This document shows, piece after piece, positions 53,692-61,757 of a stretch of 64,000 bases of DNA; positions within the stretch are counted from its first letter, which is position 1; each line of letters starts with the position of its first letter. Source of the stretch: Betaproteobacteria bacterium (GTDB lineage: Bacteria > Pseudomonadota > Gammaproteobacteria > Burkholderiales > Burkholderiaceae); contig RFXC01000001.1 of NCBI GenBank assembly GCA_009921765.1, positions 1 to 64,000 of the forward strand. Direction: 5' to 3'. The position numbers were made by a program, and so were the translations under genes. The notes beneath the pieces are model-generated. The model saw nothing but the letters and a program-made list of their open reading frames with translations, made no database searches and was not told the origin of the DNA.

Positions 53692-53791
53692 GCCGCTGCG
53701 TGCCCGCCCCAGGGAGCCAGCGCTGGCGTCCAGCGGTCCGCGCCCAGCGCCGTTCCCGCAGCGCGCAGATTGGGCCTGGCGCGAGGCTTCC

Positions 53792-54832
53792 TCAGGCAGC
53801 CAGTGCGGTGCCTTCAGCCGCGGCGATGCGGTCGATGATCCGGCGTGCCATCACCGAGCCGCTGTCGATGTTGAGGCTCATGATGCGACGCTCCGGCCAG
53901 CGTGCAAGGTTGGCCTGCTGGCGCTCGAGCACTTCCATATCCTGACCGAAAATACGCCCCTGGCCCTCGCGAATGCGTTCGGTGAGCGCCTGGTCGTCGG
54001 GTCGGTAGTCACGCGCCATGCCCCAGAAGTACCACATGCTGCCGTCGTCTTCCGGCGTGATGAAATCGACCACCACGCTTGAGACCCGCGAGGCGGGTGG
54101 CGCCTCACGCGCGCCGTGCCCGGCAAGCGCCACGCCGACTTCGATCATCACATGCGATGGCGGACTGAACCTGCAGAGCTGCCAGCGATCGACAGGTTCC
54201 GCAGGATTCAGGCCGTGCGCCTCCATGGCGGCCTTCCAGAAGGGAGGCGCAGTCACGCTGGTCATGAGCCGGCTTGTGGTGACCGTATCGCCCTCGGTCC
54301 GGGTGATGCAGGGGGTTTCATCGATTTCCTGCTGGCCGATGCTGTCGGCGTGCACATAGGTCTCGTGCGTGAGGTCCATCAGGTTGTCGATCATGAGCCT
54401 GTAATTGCAGCGCACGTGATAGATCCCGCCTCCAAATGCCCACCCGTCATTGTCGGCCCAGGGCAGGCTTGGCAGGGCGCGGCGGTCGGCAAGCGCCGGG
54501 TCGCCCGGCCAGACCCATACGAACCCGGCATACTCGGCCACCGGGATGCTTCGGATCGGCGGAAAGCCTCGCACCCGCTGGCCGGGCATGGAGACGGTCC
54601 GGCCGTCACAGCCCATCTCGAGACCGTGGTAGCCGCAGATCAGCCGGCCATCGACCACTCGGCCCAGGGAGAGCGGTGCGCCCCGGTGCGGGCACCAGTC
54701 TTCGAGTGCGACGGCTTGGCCTGCAGCGTTGCGGAAGAACACCAGCGGCTCGCCGCACACTGTCCGTCCAAGTGGAGCGTTGCCGAGTTCGTGCGCCGCG
54801 GCGGCGACGTACCATGAGTTCCGGATGAACAT
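53792..54832 (-). CDS. vanA: Vanillate O-demethylase oxygenase subunit (Rieske)
   Basis: A 346-residue Rieske non-haem iron oxygenase. CPHRGAPLSLGRVVDGRLICGYHG (given in two pieces: CPHRGAPLSLG and RLICGYHG) carries the [2Fe-2S] Cys/His pairs near residues 47-69. NLMDLTHETYVHADSIGQQEI has the Asp/His iron facial triad, and SVVVDFITPEDDGSMWYFWGMARD is typical of VanA. It removes the methoxy group of vanillate to yield protocatechuate plus formaldehyde. The operator ATTGGATCCAAT lies 61-74 bases upstream of ATG 54832, next to the divergent VanR-type gene. The reductase VanB is not seen in the window. Confidence 0.93.
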   Translation of the reverse strand: MFIRNSWYVAAAAHELGNAPLGRTVCGEPLVFFRNAAGQAVALEDWCPHRGAPLSLGRVVDGRLICGYHGLEMGCDGRTVSMPGQRVRGFPPIRSIPVAEYAGFVWVWPGDPALADRRALPSLPWADNDGWAFGGGIYHVRCNYRLMIDNLMDLTHETYVHADSIGQQEIDETPCITRTEGDTVTTSRLMTSVTAPPFWKAAMEAHGLNPAEPVDRWQLCRFSPPSHVMIEVGVALAGHGAREAPPASRVSSVVVDFITPEDDGSMWYFWGMARDYRPDDQALTERIREGQGRIFGQDMEVLERQQANLARWPERRIMSLNIDSGSVMARRIIDRIAAAEGTALAA

Positions 54833-54892
54833 GAGGTGGAGCCTGCAAGAGGTGGTATGGATCGGCCAACGAGACCACGCGTTACGCCGTAT

Positions 54893-54906
54893 TATTGGAT
54901 CCAATA
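54893..54906. promoter_or_regulatory. VanR-type operator, intergenic copy
   Basis: TATTGGATCCAATA is a perfect 14-base palindrome that contains ATTGGATCCAAT, the known inverted repeat recognised by VanR of Caulobacter. It sits in the 102-base gap between vanA and the GntR gene. A possible -10 hexamer for vanR, TATTAT (54890-54895), overlaps it, so binding would block transcription both ways. Confidence 0.82.
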
Positions 54907-54934
54907 TTACATAAAAATTGAGGCAAGGTGAAAA

Positions 54935-55750
54935 ATGTCGATTGTTTTGGATCCAATTAAAGGGCGAGCCAGTGCTGCGTCAGTCACCGCCACACTGCGC
55001 CAGAAAATCCTCAGCGGAGCCTTCCCCCCCGGCTCCCGGCTGGTTGAGGTCCCGGTGGCCGAAGCGCTTGGGGTGTCGCGCACACCGGTGCGACTTGCGA
55101 TCCGGACGCTTGCCGAGGAGGGGTTGCTCGCGCCGGCGGGTGCGCGAGGCTATGCAGTTCGTGAAATTTCGGAGTTGGATATCCGCAGCGCGATCGAGGT
55201 TCGTGGGTTGCTGGAGGGACTGGCCGCACGTCATCTGGCCGAACGGGGGCTCACCGAGGCGGAGCGGCAGGGGCTGCGAGAGGCGGTGGCCGATGGCGAG
55301 CGCGTGCTGGCCAAGGGGCGCCTGGACCCGGACGACATCGAACGCTGGGCCGAACTCAATGCGCGGTACCACCGGATTGTGGTGGGGAGCCACCCCAGTC
55401 GGGTGATTGCCGACGCGATCGCGCGCAACGACCATCTTCCCTTCGCATCGGCCACCTCGATCGTGATCGATCCGCGCTCGCTCCCGGCTGAATTCCGCAA
55501 GATTCAGATCGCCCAGCTGCAGCACCAGCTCGTGCTGGAGGCGTTAGAGGGCGGGGAGTCGGCGCGCGTCGAAATGCTGATGCGTGAGCACGCCTGGGTG
55601 GGGTTTCGTTATGGCCGCTGGTTCGGCCTTGAGCCGCCGCGCGCAGAACAATCGGCGTCGATGACCAGCGCCGCAAACCGGGAGGGCGTGACCGACCGCA
55701 GGCGGAAAAGCGGCGAGCAACGGCTGGGGTTGCCTCGCGCCCGTGAGTGA
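54935..55750 (+). CDS. vanR: GntR family (FCD) regulator, VanR-like
   Basis: A 271-residue regulator. The winged helix is ATLRQKILSGAFPPGSRL with VPVAEALGVSRTPVRLAIRTL (about residues 21-65), and LDIRSAIEVRGLLEGLAARHLAE starts an FCD all-alpha ligand-binding domain that continues to residue 230. It is divergent from vanA, with a known VanR operator type between them and a second copy at its own first codons, so it is very probably the vanillate-responsive repressor. The C-terminal 40 residues are charged and not conserved. Convergent with the protease gene, 9 bases apart. Confidence 0.85.
   Translation: MSIVLDPIKGRASAASVTATLRQKILSGAFPPGSRLVEVPVAEALGVSRTPVRLAIRTLAEEGLLAPAGARGYAVREISELDIRSAIEVRGLLEGLAARHLAERGLTEAERQGLREAVADGERVLAKGRLDPDDIERWAELNARYHRIVVGSHPSRVIADAIARNDHLPFASATSIVIDPRSLPAEFRKIQIAQLQHQLVLEALEGGESARVEMLMREHAWVGFRYGRWFGLEPPRAEQSASMTSAANREGVTDRRRKSGEQRLGLPRARE
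54947..54956. promoter_or_regulatory. Second VanR-type operator within the vanR coding start
   Basis: TTGGATCCAA is a perfect 10-base palindrome, the same core as the intergenic operator, with centres 52 bases apart (about five turns of DNA). It covers codons 5-8 of vanR. Two such sites could be bound together by VanR dimers and loop the DNA. That use is inference. Confidence 0.6.
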
Positions 55751-55758
55751 TTGGCGAG

Positions 55759-57591
55759 TCAACGACCCGACAAGCGCAGCGTCCAGCTCTGCCAGGTGCC
55801 GATGTCGCCGACCACGGCATCGGCCACCCGGAGGGTCCAGTTCCCCTGACCCGATTCGCCCCGCGGTGACTCGCCCAGGTGACGATTGGCGAGAAAGCGC
55901 CAACCAGCGTAAGCCCCGCAGCGGTCCGGCCCGCCGGATGCCCCGCCTTTGCCAACGCCCCCGCAGACGCGCGAGTCGGCCAGCCGGCTCACCCGCCCGT
56001 CCGGGCTGACGAGTTCGATCTGCAGATCGGCGGCATACGGATGGCTGGCTGTAAACATGACTTCAACCCACTCGATGCGGTCCGGGCAGTCGGCATCCGC
56101 CGGGTCGCTGCCGTCAAAGCGCAGCGTATCGGACTGCCAGAAGAGGGAGTTGCCGGGGTCCGCCAGGGTGATGCCCGGCGCGCGGGTTTTTTCGCAGGAT
56201 CTGGGTGTGGCGCCCGGCCCCACCGCTGCGCCGACCGCAGGCTGGAACGCGAGCGCCCGCTCGACCGCGGCGGCCGCATCGACCACGCCGAAGCCGAAGC
56301 GTCGGCTGAAACGCTTCCGGACCGGCTGTCCCCCCACCCGTTGCACCGGCCATCGGTCGATGGCGGTGGCTGCCCATGAGGGGTCATCCGGCTGGTTTTC
56401 GCGAGCGGTCTCGGCGAGGATCAGTCGGATGTCTCGCCAGCTGAGCGTGGGTCTGGCCTCCAGCATCAACGCAATCACCCCCGACACCATGGGTGCGGCC
56501 GCCGACGCGCCGCCAAAGTCGGTGCGGGTGCCGTTGTTCGGAGCAAGCGTGGTGATGCCCTGGGCGCCGTCGCCCGAGAGCCCGCAGACCAGCAGATTTT
56601 CGCCCTCCTCGCCCCAAAGCGGCAGACGTCCCCGGCGGTCGACCGCGCAGGCCGTGAAAGTGCCTGGCAGGTTCAGATGTCCGTCAAAGCCCGTCATGTC
56701 GCGGTATTGGCAGCGGGTGGGGTCCAGGGGATCCGCGTCGGCGCGTCCGTTGACCGTCTGGCAGCCACCGTTGCCCGAGGCAAATACATAGACCGAGCCA
56801 AGTCCGCCGCGGCCCAGGCGCAGGCCCTGAGCGATAGCTGCTGCCACGGTAGGGTCGGCGGGGTGCAGCGCGCCGTCGTCATCGGATCCCCAGCTGAGGT
56901 TGTAGACCTGGCTGGCCGAGTCCCGGCCGAGCGCGTTGGCGATGCGTTGCACAGTGAGGTCGGCACGCACTCCGGCCTCGATGGCGTTGTAGGCAACCAC
57001 ACTTGCCTGGGGCGCCACGCCCGCGCCAGCCAGGCCGTTGCTGCGCGCAGCCGCAAGGATGCCCGCGACCGCCGTGCCATGCGCCTCCTGGGCCGTACAC
57101 GGGAGCGGAGCGGTGGCGCTCCCCAGCCGGTAGTCGAATGAGCCGCCTGTGACCGCGTTGGGTGACAGATCGCCGTGCAGCGTTTCAACCGGTCCGTCGA
57201 TCACCGCCACGCGAACGCCGCGTCCCTGCGCCTTGGCCCAGGCAAGGGTTGCGCCCAGTCCCAACGTGCCAGCGAGCGGGTCGGCAGGTTGGAGATGCCA
57301 CTGCGCGGCGAGAAGCGGATCGACGGCACCGGCCTGCGTCGGCGTGCTTGCGCTTGGGTAAAGGAGGCTGCAGCCGGCGATGACCGGCAGGGGGTTCGGT
57401 GGGGCGGGCACCAGGGGCGCAGTGCTGCCGCCACCGCCGCCACCGCCACAGCCCGCGGCGGCGAGCGCGAGCCCGATTGTCAGCGCAACGAGGCGGCTCC
57501 GGCGGGAGACATGCGATTGCAGCGGGTGCGCCTCAGGGGTAATGTTGCGGCGCGTCAAACGGGTTTTCCGGGAGTCAGCCATGCGCCGCAT
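55759..57591 (-). CDS. Subtilisin-like (S8) serine protease with C-terminal P-domain, lipoprotein
   Basis: A 610-residue exported protease. A lipobox LAAAGC precedes a Gly-rich linker. The S8 triad is visible: Asp in VRVAVIDGPVETLHGD, His in EAHGTAVAGILA, Ser in DFGGASAAAPMVSGVIAL, and the oxyanion Asn in VFASGNGG. A jelly-roll P-domain follows (about residues 475-610: DRIEWVEVMFTASHPYAADL, NWTLRVADAVVGDIGTWQSW). S8 plus P-domain is the kexin/proprotein convertase layout, found also in bacteria. Start ATG 57591 is the longest and has AAGAAGAGA upstream; ATG 57582 and TTG 57558 are possible. It overlaps the first codons of pyc head to head. Confidence 0.88.
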   Translation of the reverse strand: MRRMADSRKTRLTRRNITPEAHPLQSHVSRRSRLVALTIGLALAAAGCGGGGGGGSTAPLVPAPPNPLPVIAGCSLLYPSASTPTQAGAVDPLLAAQWHLQPADPLAGTLGLGATLAWAKAQGRGVRVAVIDGPVETLHGDLSPNAVTGGSFDYRLGSATAPLPCTAQEAHGTAVAGILAAARSNGLAGAGVAPQASVVAYNAIEAGVRADLTVQRIANALGRDSASQVYNLSWGSDDDGALHPADPTVAAAIAQGLRLGRGGLGSVYVFASGNGGCQTVNGRADADPLDPTRCQYRDMTGFDGHLNLPGTFTACAVDRRGRLPLWGEEGENLLVCGLSGDGAQGITTLAPNNGTRTDFGGASAAAPMVSGVIALMLEARPTLSWRDIRLILAETARENQPDDPSWAATAIDRWPVQRVGGQPVRKRFSRRFGFGVVDAAAAVERALAFQPAVGAAVGPGATPRSCEKTRAPGITLADPGNSLFWQSDTLRFDGSDPADADCPDRIEWVEVMFTASHPYAADLQIELVSPDGRVSRLADSRVCGGVGKGGASGGPDRCGAYAGWRFLANRHLGESPRGESGQGNWTLRVADAVVGDIGTWQSWTLRLSGR

Positions 57592-60500
57592 TCAGTCTCT
57601 TCTTGTTGCCAATCGTTCTGAAATTGCTATTCGGGTAATGCGTGCTGCTGCCGAAATGGGGATGCGGACGGTGGCGGTGTATTCGCATGAAGACCGGTTT
57701 GCGCTGCATCGTTTCAAGGCGGACGAAAGCTATCGGGTGGGTGAGGGACGAAAGCCGCTGCAGGCTTATCTGGACATTGAGGACATCATACGGATCGCAC
57801 GCGAGGCAAAGGTCGATGCGATCCATCCGGGCTACGGATTTCTTTCCGAAAATCCGGACTTTGCCCGCGCCTGTGCGAAGGCGGGCATTGTGTTTGTGGG
57901 GCCCACGCCGGAAGCCATGACCACGCTCGGCAACAAGGTTGCCGCCCGCGAGGCGGCCGAGCGGGCGGGGGTGCCCGTCATGCCTGCCACCGGGCCCCTG
58001 CCGCAGGATCTCGCCGAGGCGCGGCAGCTTGCCGAATCGATCGGTTATCCGCTCATGCTCAAGGCGAGCTGGGGCGGTGGCGGGCGTGGCATGCGGGTTA
58101 TCGAGTCTGCCGCCGACCTCGACGCGCAGCTCGATGTTGCGCGGCGCGAGGCACGGTCCGCCTTTGGCAACGACGAGGTCTATCTCGAAAAGCTCGTGCG
58201 TAACGCGCGCCATGTGGAGGTCCAGGTGTTTGGCGACCAGCATGGCAACCTGGTGCATCTCTTTGAGCGCGATTGCTCGGTGCAGCGACGCAATCAGAAG
58301 GTGGTGGAGCGTGCGCCCGCGCCCTATCTCGACGAGGCCACCCGCGCGGCGCTTTGCGAGGCGGCACTCAGCCTCGCGCGCGCCGTGGGTTATGTGAATG
58401 CGGGAACGGTTGAATTCCTGATGGACGCCGATACGGACCGCTTCTACTTCATCGAGGTCAATCCACGAATTCAGGTGGAGCACACGGTGACCGAGATGGT
58501 CACCGGGATCGATGTGGTCAAGTCGCAGCTCGCAATCGCGCAAGGTGCGCGGATTGGCGGGAGCGACTGCCCGATCCCGAAGCAGGAAGCGATCCGACTG
58601 AACGGCCACGCGCTGCAATGCCGGCTGACCACCGAGGATCCCGAGAACGGGTTCACGCCCGACTATGGCCGCATTCAGGCCTATCGGAGCGCAGCCGGTT
58701 TCGGGCTGAGGCTGGACGGTGGCACGGCCTACACAGGTGCGGTGATTACCCCCTACTACGATTCGCTGCTGGTCAAGGTGACCGCGTGGGCGCCGAGCGC
58801 AGCAGAGGCGATCCGCCGCATGGACCGCGGTCTGCGCGAATTCCGGATTCGCGGCGTGGCCACCAATCTGCAGTTCGTTGAAAACGTGATCAACCACCCC
58901 AGGTTCGCGGCCGGTACGGTCACCACCCGGTTCATCGACACCACACCAGAGCTCTTCACGTTTCGCAAGCGCCGCGATCGCGCGACCCGACTGCTCAGTT
59001 ACATCGGCGAGGTGACGGTGAACGGCCACCCCGATCTCAAGGGCCGGACCCGGCCGGACCTCTCGCATCTGCAGATCGCGCTGCCGCGCGTCTGGCCCGC
59101 GACCGCGGGGGCCGCTCAGGGGACGAGTTCGCTCACGCCGGAAGCCTCAGCATATTCGGTGGCGGGTTCGCTGGCGCTGGCCAACCCGGTGGCGAGACCG
59201 GGTCAGCGGATCGATCTCAGCGTGCCGCCGCCGCCCGGATCGCGGCAGCTGCTGCGCCAGCTTGGGCCGACCAAATTCGCCGAGTGGATGCGGGCAAGCC
59301 GCCGCGTGCTCATTACCGACACCACCATGCGCGATGCGCATCAATCGCTCTTTGCCACGCGAATGCGGTCGATCGATATGCTGCGCGTCGCCCCTTACTA
59401 CGCGCGCATGCTGCCGCAACTGTTTTCGGTGGAGTGCTGGGGCGGTGCCACCTTCGACGTGGCCATGCGGTTTCTGAATGAGGATCCGTGGGAACGCCTG
59501 GCCGGGCTACGCGAGGCCATGCCCAACCTGCTGCTCCAGATGCTGCTGCGAGGCAGCAATGCGGTGGGCTATACCAACTACGCCGACAATGTGGTGCGGC
59601 ATTTTGTGGCTCAGGCTGCAGCCGGCGGCATTGATGTGTTTCGAGTATTCGATTCGCTCAACTGGGTGGACAACATGCGGGTGGCGATCGATGCCGTGCT
59701 CGAGAGCGGCGCGCTCTGCGAGGGTGCGATCTGCTACACGGCCGACCTGTTCGACCGCTCGCGCTTCAAATACGACCTCAAGTATTACCTCGACATCGGC
59801 CGTAGGTTGCAGCAGGCCGGCGTTCATGTGATCGGCATCAAGGACATGGCGGGTGTGTGCCGGCCCCGCGCGGCGCGTGAGCTGGTGCGGGCGCTTCGTG
59901 AGGAAACCGGACTGCCGGTGCACTTTCACACTCACGACACGAGCGGTGCCGGCGCAGCGTCGATCCTGGCTGCAATCGAGGCCGGAGCCGATGCGGTTGA
60001 TGCAGCCTTTGACGCGATGAGCGGCCTCACCTCGCAACCCAATCTTGGCGCGATCGTTGCGGCGCTCGAGGGGGGAGAGCGGGATTGCGGCCTCGATCGC
60101 GAGTCGCTGCAGGCGCTGAGCCATTACTGGGAGGGTGTGCGCAAGATCTACGCGCCCTTCGAATCCGATATCCGCGCTGGCACCGCCGATGTCTATCGGC
60201 ATGAAATGCCGGGCGGGCAATACACCAACCTGCGAGAGCAGGCGCGCGCGCTGGGGCTTGAGCATCGCTGGCCCGAAGTGGCCGAACGCTACGCCGAGGT
60301 CAATCGCCTGTTTGGCGATATCGTGAAGGTGACGCCCACCTCCAAGGTGGTGGGAGATATGGCGCTCTTCATGGTGGTGAATGATCTGACGGTGGCCGAC
60401 GTACTTGACCCTGAGCGCGAGATTGCATTTCCCGAAAGTGTGGTGTCGCTCTTCCGGGGCGAACTGGGTTTTCCTCCCGATGGATTTCCGCGTGAAATTT

Positions 60501-61171
60501 CCCGCAAGGTGTTGAAGTGCGACACCGCGACGCCCATCGCAGCTGAGCCGCCCAGACCGTTCCGGCCGGGCGAGCGGATCGCGCCGGTCGATCTGGATGC
60601 GGCGCGCGAGCAGTTGCACAAGATTGCCGGGCACGCGATCAGCGAGCGTGAACTGTCCTCGTGGCTCATGTATCCGAAGGTGTTCGCCGATTTTGCCGCT
60701 CATCGAAAGCGCTATGGCGACCTGAGCGCGTTGCCCTCGCCCACCTATTTTTACGGCATGGCCGAGCTCGAGGAAATCAACATCGACCTGGACCCTGGCA
60801 AGTCGCTGATCGTGCGCCTGCTCGGGACGGCACCGGCCGAAGAGGAGGGGGTCGTCAAGGTGTTTTTCGAGCTGAACGGTCAGCCACGAACGATGCGCGT
60901 TGAACGCAGCGGCGTGGGCCGCGTTCAGGTGCGCCCGCAGGCCGATGCAGCCAATTCCTCACACGTGGCTGCACCCATGCCGGGCATGATCGTGACCGTC
61001 GCGGTGAAAGCCGGGCAGGCGGTCAAGCCAGGGGATCCCCTGCTCTCGATCGAGGCAATGAAGATGGAGACGCAGATTCGAGCCGAACGGGAGGGCGTGG
61101 TGAAGGCGGTTCATGCGCGAGCGGGTGACACTGTGGCCGCGCGCGACCTGCTGGTGGAGATGCGCGCCTGA
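57581..61171 (+). CDS. pyc: Pyruvate carboxylase
   Basis: A 1196-residue single-chain pyruvate carboxylase. The biotin carboxylase domain begins LLVANRSEIAIRVMRAA and has KASWGGGGRGMRVI, HVEVQVFGD and EVNPRIQVEHTVTE. The carboxyltransferase starts near residue 575 with DTTMRDAHQSLFATRMRS, followed by GIKDMAGVCRPRAAREL and VHFHTHDTSGAG. The biotin site is IEAMKMETQI near residue 1160. About 50 extra residues join BC to CT. It refills oxaloacetate from pyruvate in the cytoplasm. ATG 57581 has GGGAG 6 bases upstream. Its start overlaps the opposite protease gene. Confidence 0.95.
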   Translation: MRRIQSLLVANRSEIAIRVMRAAAEMGMRTVAVYSHEDRFALHRFKADESYRVGEGRKPLQAYLDIEDIIRIAREAKVDAIHPGYGFLSENPDFARACAKAGIVFVGPTPEAMTTLGNKVAAREAAERAGVPVMPATGPLPQDLAEARQLAESIGYPLMLKASWGGGGRGMRVIESAADLDAQLDVARREARSAFGNDEVYLEKLVRNARHVEVQVFGDQHGNLVHLFERDCSVQRRNQKVVERAPAPYLDEATRAALCEAALSLARAVGYVNAGTVEFLMDADTDRFYFIEVNPRIQVEHTVTEMVTGIDVVKSQLAIAQGARIGGSDCPIPKQEAIRLNGHALQCRLTTEDPENGFTPDYGRIQAYRSAAGFGLRLDGGTAYTGAVITPYYDSLLVKVTAWAPSAAEAIRRMDRGLREFRIRGVATNLQFVENVINHPRFAAGTVTTRFIDTTPELFTFRKRRDRATRLLSYIGEVTVNGHPDLKGRTRPDLSHLQIALPRVWPATAGAAQGTSSLTPEASAYSVAGSLALANPVARPGQRIDLSVPPPPGSRQLLRQLGPTKFAEWMRASRRVLITDTTMRDAHQSLFATRMRSIDMLRVAPYYARMLPQLFSVECWGGATFDVAMRFLNEDPWERLAGLREAMPNLLLQMLLRGSNAVGYTNYADNVVRHFVAQAAAGGIDVFRVFDSLNWVDNMRVAIDAVLESGALCEGAICYTADLFDRSRFKYDLKYYLDIGRRLQQAGVHVIGIKDMAGVCRPRAARELVRALREETGLPVHFHTHDTSGAGAASILAAIEAGADAVDAAFDAMSGLTSQPNLGAIVAALEGGERDCGLDRESLQALSHYWEGVRKIYAPFESDIRAGTADVYRHEMPGGQYTNLREQARALGLEHRWPEVAERYAEVNRLFGDIVKVTPTSKVVGDMALFMVVNDLTVADVLDPEREIAFPESVVSLFRGELGFPPDGFPREISRKVLKCDTATPIAAEPPRPFRPGERIAPVDLDAAREQLHKIAGHAISERELSSWLMYPKVFADFAAHRKRYGDLSALPSPTYFYGMAELEEINIDLDPGKSLIVRLLGTAPAEEEGVVKVFFELNGQPRTMRVERSGVGRVQVRPQADAANSSHVAAPMPGMIVTVAVKAGQAVKPGDPLLSIEAMKMETQIRAEREGVVKAVHARAGDTVAARDLLVEMRA

Positions 61172-61366
61172 GGCTGGGGAGGGGATGGCCAGGCGGAGCG
61201 CGTCGCGTTGACCCCTGTCAAGCCTTCGATCATCGCACGATTCGCGTCGAAAAAGGACGGTCCGATCGCTTCCCCACAAGACACGGAATCGCAGTAGGAT
61301 AGGTGCCAAGGCGACCCGTCGCCACAGGTTTTTCCCCGTTGCGCCCCGCGCGCGAAAGGACGACCG

Positions 61367-61726
61367 ATGCGTACCACCTTGCAGATCAATTTCCGCGGCA
61401 TGGATGTTTCGCCTGCGCTGGAGCAGCTGATCCGGGAAAAAACCGAGAAGCTCGAACGGTTTCATCCCAACGTGACGGGCTGTCGCGTGGTGGTCGACAA
61501 GCCCCATCACCACAAGGCACAGGGGGAACACTTCATCGTGAGCGTCGACGTGTCGGTGCCGGGCGCCAACATCGTCGCCAATCATGCGCATCATGAAGAT
61601 GTGAATGTTGCGTTGCGAGACGCCTTCCTCGCGGCGCGTCGCCAGCTCGAGGAGCACGCGCGCAAGCTCCGTGGCGATGTGAAGCAGCACTCCCTGCCGC
61701 AAGCGGTCGAGGCCACGGTGGAGTGA
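61367..61726 (+). CDS. Ribosome hibernation-promoting factor (HPF/RaiA family)
   Basis: A 119-residue protein. TLQINFRGMDVSPALEQLIREKTEKLERF and VVVDKPHHHKAQGEHFIVSV form the beta-alpha fold of HPF/YfiA, and VNVALRDAFLAARRQLEEHARKLRGDVK is the final helix pair with basic residues. HPF binds the ribosome decoding site and stops translation in stationary phase. AAAGGA lies 6 bases upstream of ATG 61367. It follows pyc by 195 bases without a clear terminator; a hairpin lies between its stop and the convergent MFS gene. It is slightly longer than the 95-residue E. coli HPF. Confidence 0.85.
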   Translation: MRTTLQINFRGMDVSPALEQLIREKTEKLERFHPNVTGCRVVVDKPHHHKAQGEHFIVSVDVSVPGANIVANHAHHEDVNVALRDAFLAARRQLEEHARKLRGDVKQHSLPQAVEATVE

Positions 61727-61757
61727 GGGCGGGAGCCGGTCGGCGGTCCTCCCGCTC
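61727..61757. terminator. Hairpin between convergent genes
   Basis: GCGGGAG (61729-61735) pairs with CTCCCGC (61749-61755), a perfect 7-base stem with a 13-base loop, extended by a G-T and a G-C pair. It lies between the stop of the hibernation factor gene and that of the convergent MFS gene. No T-run follows, so it may be weak. Confidence 0.45.

Noticed and set aside
53716..53735. Palindrome GCCAGCGCTGGC with a neighbouring CGCTGG/CCAGCG hairpin between sthA and vanA
   Set aside because: It could end transcription, but it has no T-run and such GC-rich dyads are common here; kept out as a feature.
57575..59068. A 497-codon open frame antisense to pyc
   Set aside because: pyc motifs are intact on the plus strand; the antisense product shows no motif and odd composition.
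59507..60703. A 398-codon open frame antisense to pyc
   Set aside because: It lies within the carboxyltransferase domain of pyc and has no family features.
61172..61366. Possible small gene or riboswitch between pyc and the hibernation factor
   Set aside because: I found no open frame with a ribosome site and no structured RNA that I recognise in the 195 bases.
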